Assembly (NCBI GenBank): GCA_003009815.1
Contig: PXPD01000041.1
Span: 1 to 22,135 of the forward strand
DNA: 22,135 nucleotides
Direction of reading: 5' to 3'
DNA from: Nanohaloarchaea archaeon SW_4_43_9
GTDB lineage: Archaea > Nanohalarchaeota > Nanosalinia > Nanosalinales > Nanosalinaceae
Below, one piece after another: positions 21,563 through 22,135 of this stretch (its first letter is position 1; each line of letters starts with the position of its first letter). A program made the position numbers and the translations under genes. The notes beneath the pieces were generated by a model. The model did no database searches and was not told the origin of the DNA. It saw only the letters and a program-made list of their open reading frames with translations.

Positions 21563-22135
21563 TCAGTAGTTTTTCGCGAAGTATGCCCATCGCTTCGCTT
21601 CTTTACCGCAGACCGCGCATTTTCCATCAGTTTCTTCGTCTTCTTCCTGAATGCTTCCCGGCTTGGAGTCTTCTCTGAACGGCAGAACCACGATTTCCGC
21701 TGATACCTCGTCCTTCACTTCTTCTTCACATTCCTCTTTTCCGCACCAGCGGGTCTTTACATATCCACGATTCTTTCCCATTGTGCCCAGAATCTCGTTC
21801 TTGGATTCAGCTTCTCTAATATTTGCCTCAAGATAATCTGCGAGTTCATTGTAGAGTCCTTTCTGGACTGATTCAAGCAGGGAGTCCGTCTTTGGCTTTA
21901 GTGATTCAAAGTTGAAACCGGTCTTTTCGCCATTGTCTCTTCTAACTGCTGTAACTTCCTCGTCTTCCATTTCGTTCGGACCGATTTCAAGCCTTAAAGG
22001 AACTCCTTTCAGCTCCCATTCATTGAACTTGTAGCCCGGTGTTCTATGATCCCGGCTGTCAAGCTCCACTCTGAAGTCGTCTTTCAGTTCCTCTCTTATC
22101 TCTTCAGCGTGGAGCTTGACAGCCGGGATCATAGA
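21563..22135 (-). CDS. proS: Proline--tRNA ligase (archaeal/eukaryal type), C-terminal part
   Basis: The frame is open to the right edge; about 180 genuine residues are present. It contains the anticodon-binding domain (EEIREELKDDFRVELDSRD in two parts, then GYKFNEWELKGVPLRLEIGP) and the C-terminal zinc-binding domain typical of archaeal/eukaryal ProRS (CGKEECEEEV, CAVCGKEAKRWAYFAKNY) ending in the conserved Tyr. The enzyme charges tRNA-Pro. The catalytic domain lies off the window. The outermost codons (22109-22135) are an inverted copy of 22043-22069 from the same gene and are unlikely to be real sequence of this locus. Confidence 0.95.
   Translation of the reverse strand, partial: SMIPAVKLHAEEIREELKDDFRVELDSRDHRTPGYKFNEWELKGVPLRLEIGPNEMEDEEVTAVRRDNGEKTGFNFESLKPKTDSLLESVQKGLYNELADYLEANIREAESKNEILGTMGKNRGYVKTRWCGKEECEEEVKDEVSAEIVVLPFREDSKPGSIQEEDEETDGKCAVCGKEAKRWAYFAKNY
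22043..22135. repeat. 27-bp perfect inverted repeat flush with the window end (probable assembly foldback)
   Basis: Positions 22043-22069 and 22109-22135 are perfect reverse complements around a 39-base loop. The inner arm encodes the conserved ELDSRDHR of proS, whereas the outer arm gives family-foreign residues. This points to a chimeric contig end rather than a biological palindrome. Confidence 0.8.

Overview
The window looks like about 22 kb of a small-genome, salt-adapted euryarchaeon-like archaeon, most plausibly a Nanohaloarchaeota-type DPANN lineage. The evidence is the archaeal information-processing set (proteasome alpha and beta, exosome Rrp4/Rrp41/Rrp42, SBDS, RpoP, prefoldin beta, UPF0147, SepF-like protein, aCPSF1), strikingly acidic proteins, A+T-leaning DNA, compact spacing, TATA boxes close to start codons, and GGTGA-type ribosome binding sites. 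The genus is inference. The right end (22043-22135) carries a foldback that looks like an assembly artefact, so the window is probably a whole contig.

Left part (1-6755): a truncated Tat-type lipoprotein of haloarchaeal style; a divergently transcribed 875-residue cysteine-rich secreted protein with a C-terminal anchor; tRNA-Ala(GGC); two small acidic unknown proteins flanking a DapA-family aldolase that is broken into two reading frames; an Lrp/AsnC regulator with a perfect palindrome at its promoter; a YfcE-like metallophosphoesterase; an AhpD/CMD-family protein; and an unknown small protein.

Middle (6926-11010): an exported subtilisin overlaps a membrane-anchored, single-cysteine MsrB, so the two are probably translated together outside-facing. 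They converge on a FAD disulfide reductase of the Lpd/mycothione-reductase/bis-gamma-glutamylcystine-reductase type. Next come a winged-helix-like protein, an isolated tRNA 3' half with perfect geometry but no local 5' half, and a stem-loop element ahead of psmA.

Core block (11078-17286): psmA, sdo1, then the exosome superoperon rrp4-rrp41-rrp42-rpl37ae-rpoP-pcc1-pfdB-UPF0147. Its genes are spaced by a few bases or overlap and each is preceded by GGTG(A), followed by a separately promoted sepF-like gene and a PIN-domain protein. This couples RNA degradation, ribosome maturation, transcription, tRNA modification (KEOPS Pcc1) and protein folding.

Right part (17289-22135): on the minus strand a zinc-ribbon protein, aCPSF1 (KH/beta-CASP termination nuclease) and psmB; on the plus strand a DEAD-box RNA helicase; then the C-terminal part of an archaeal/eukaryal-type prolyl-tRNA synthetase. 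No IS element, CRISPR array or prophage was seen, and no gene-free stretch exceeds about 300 bases.
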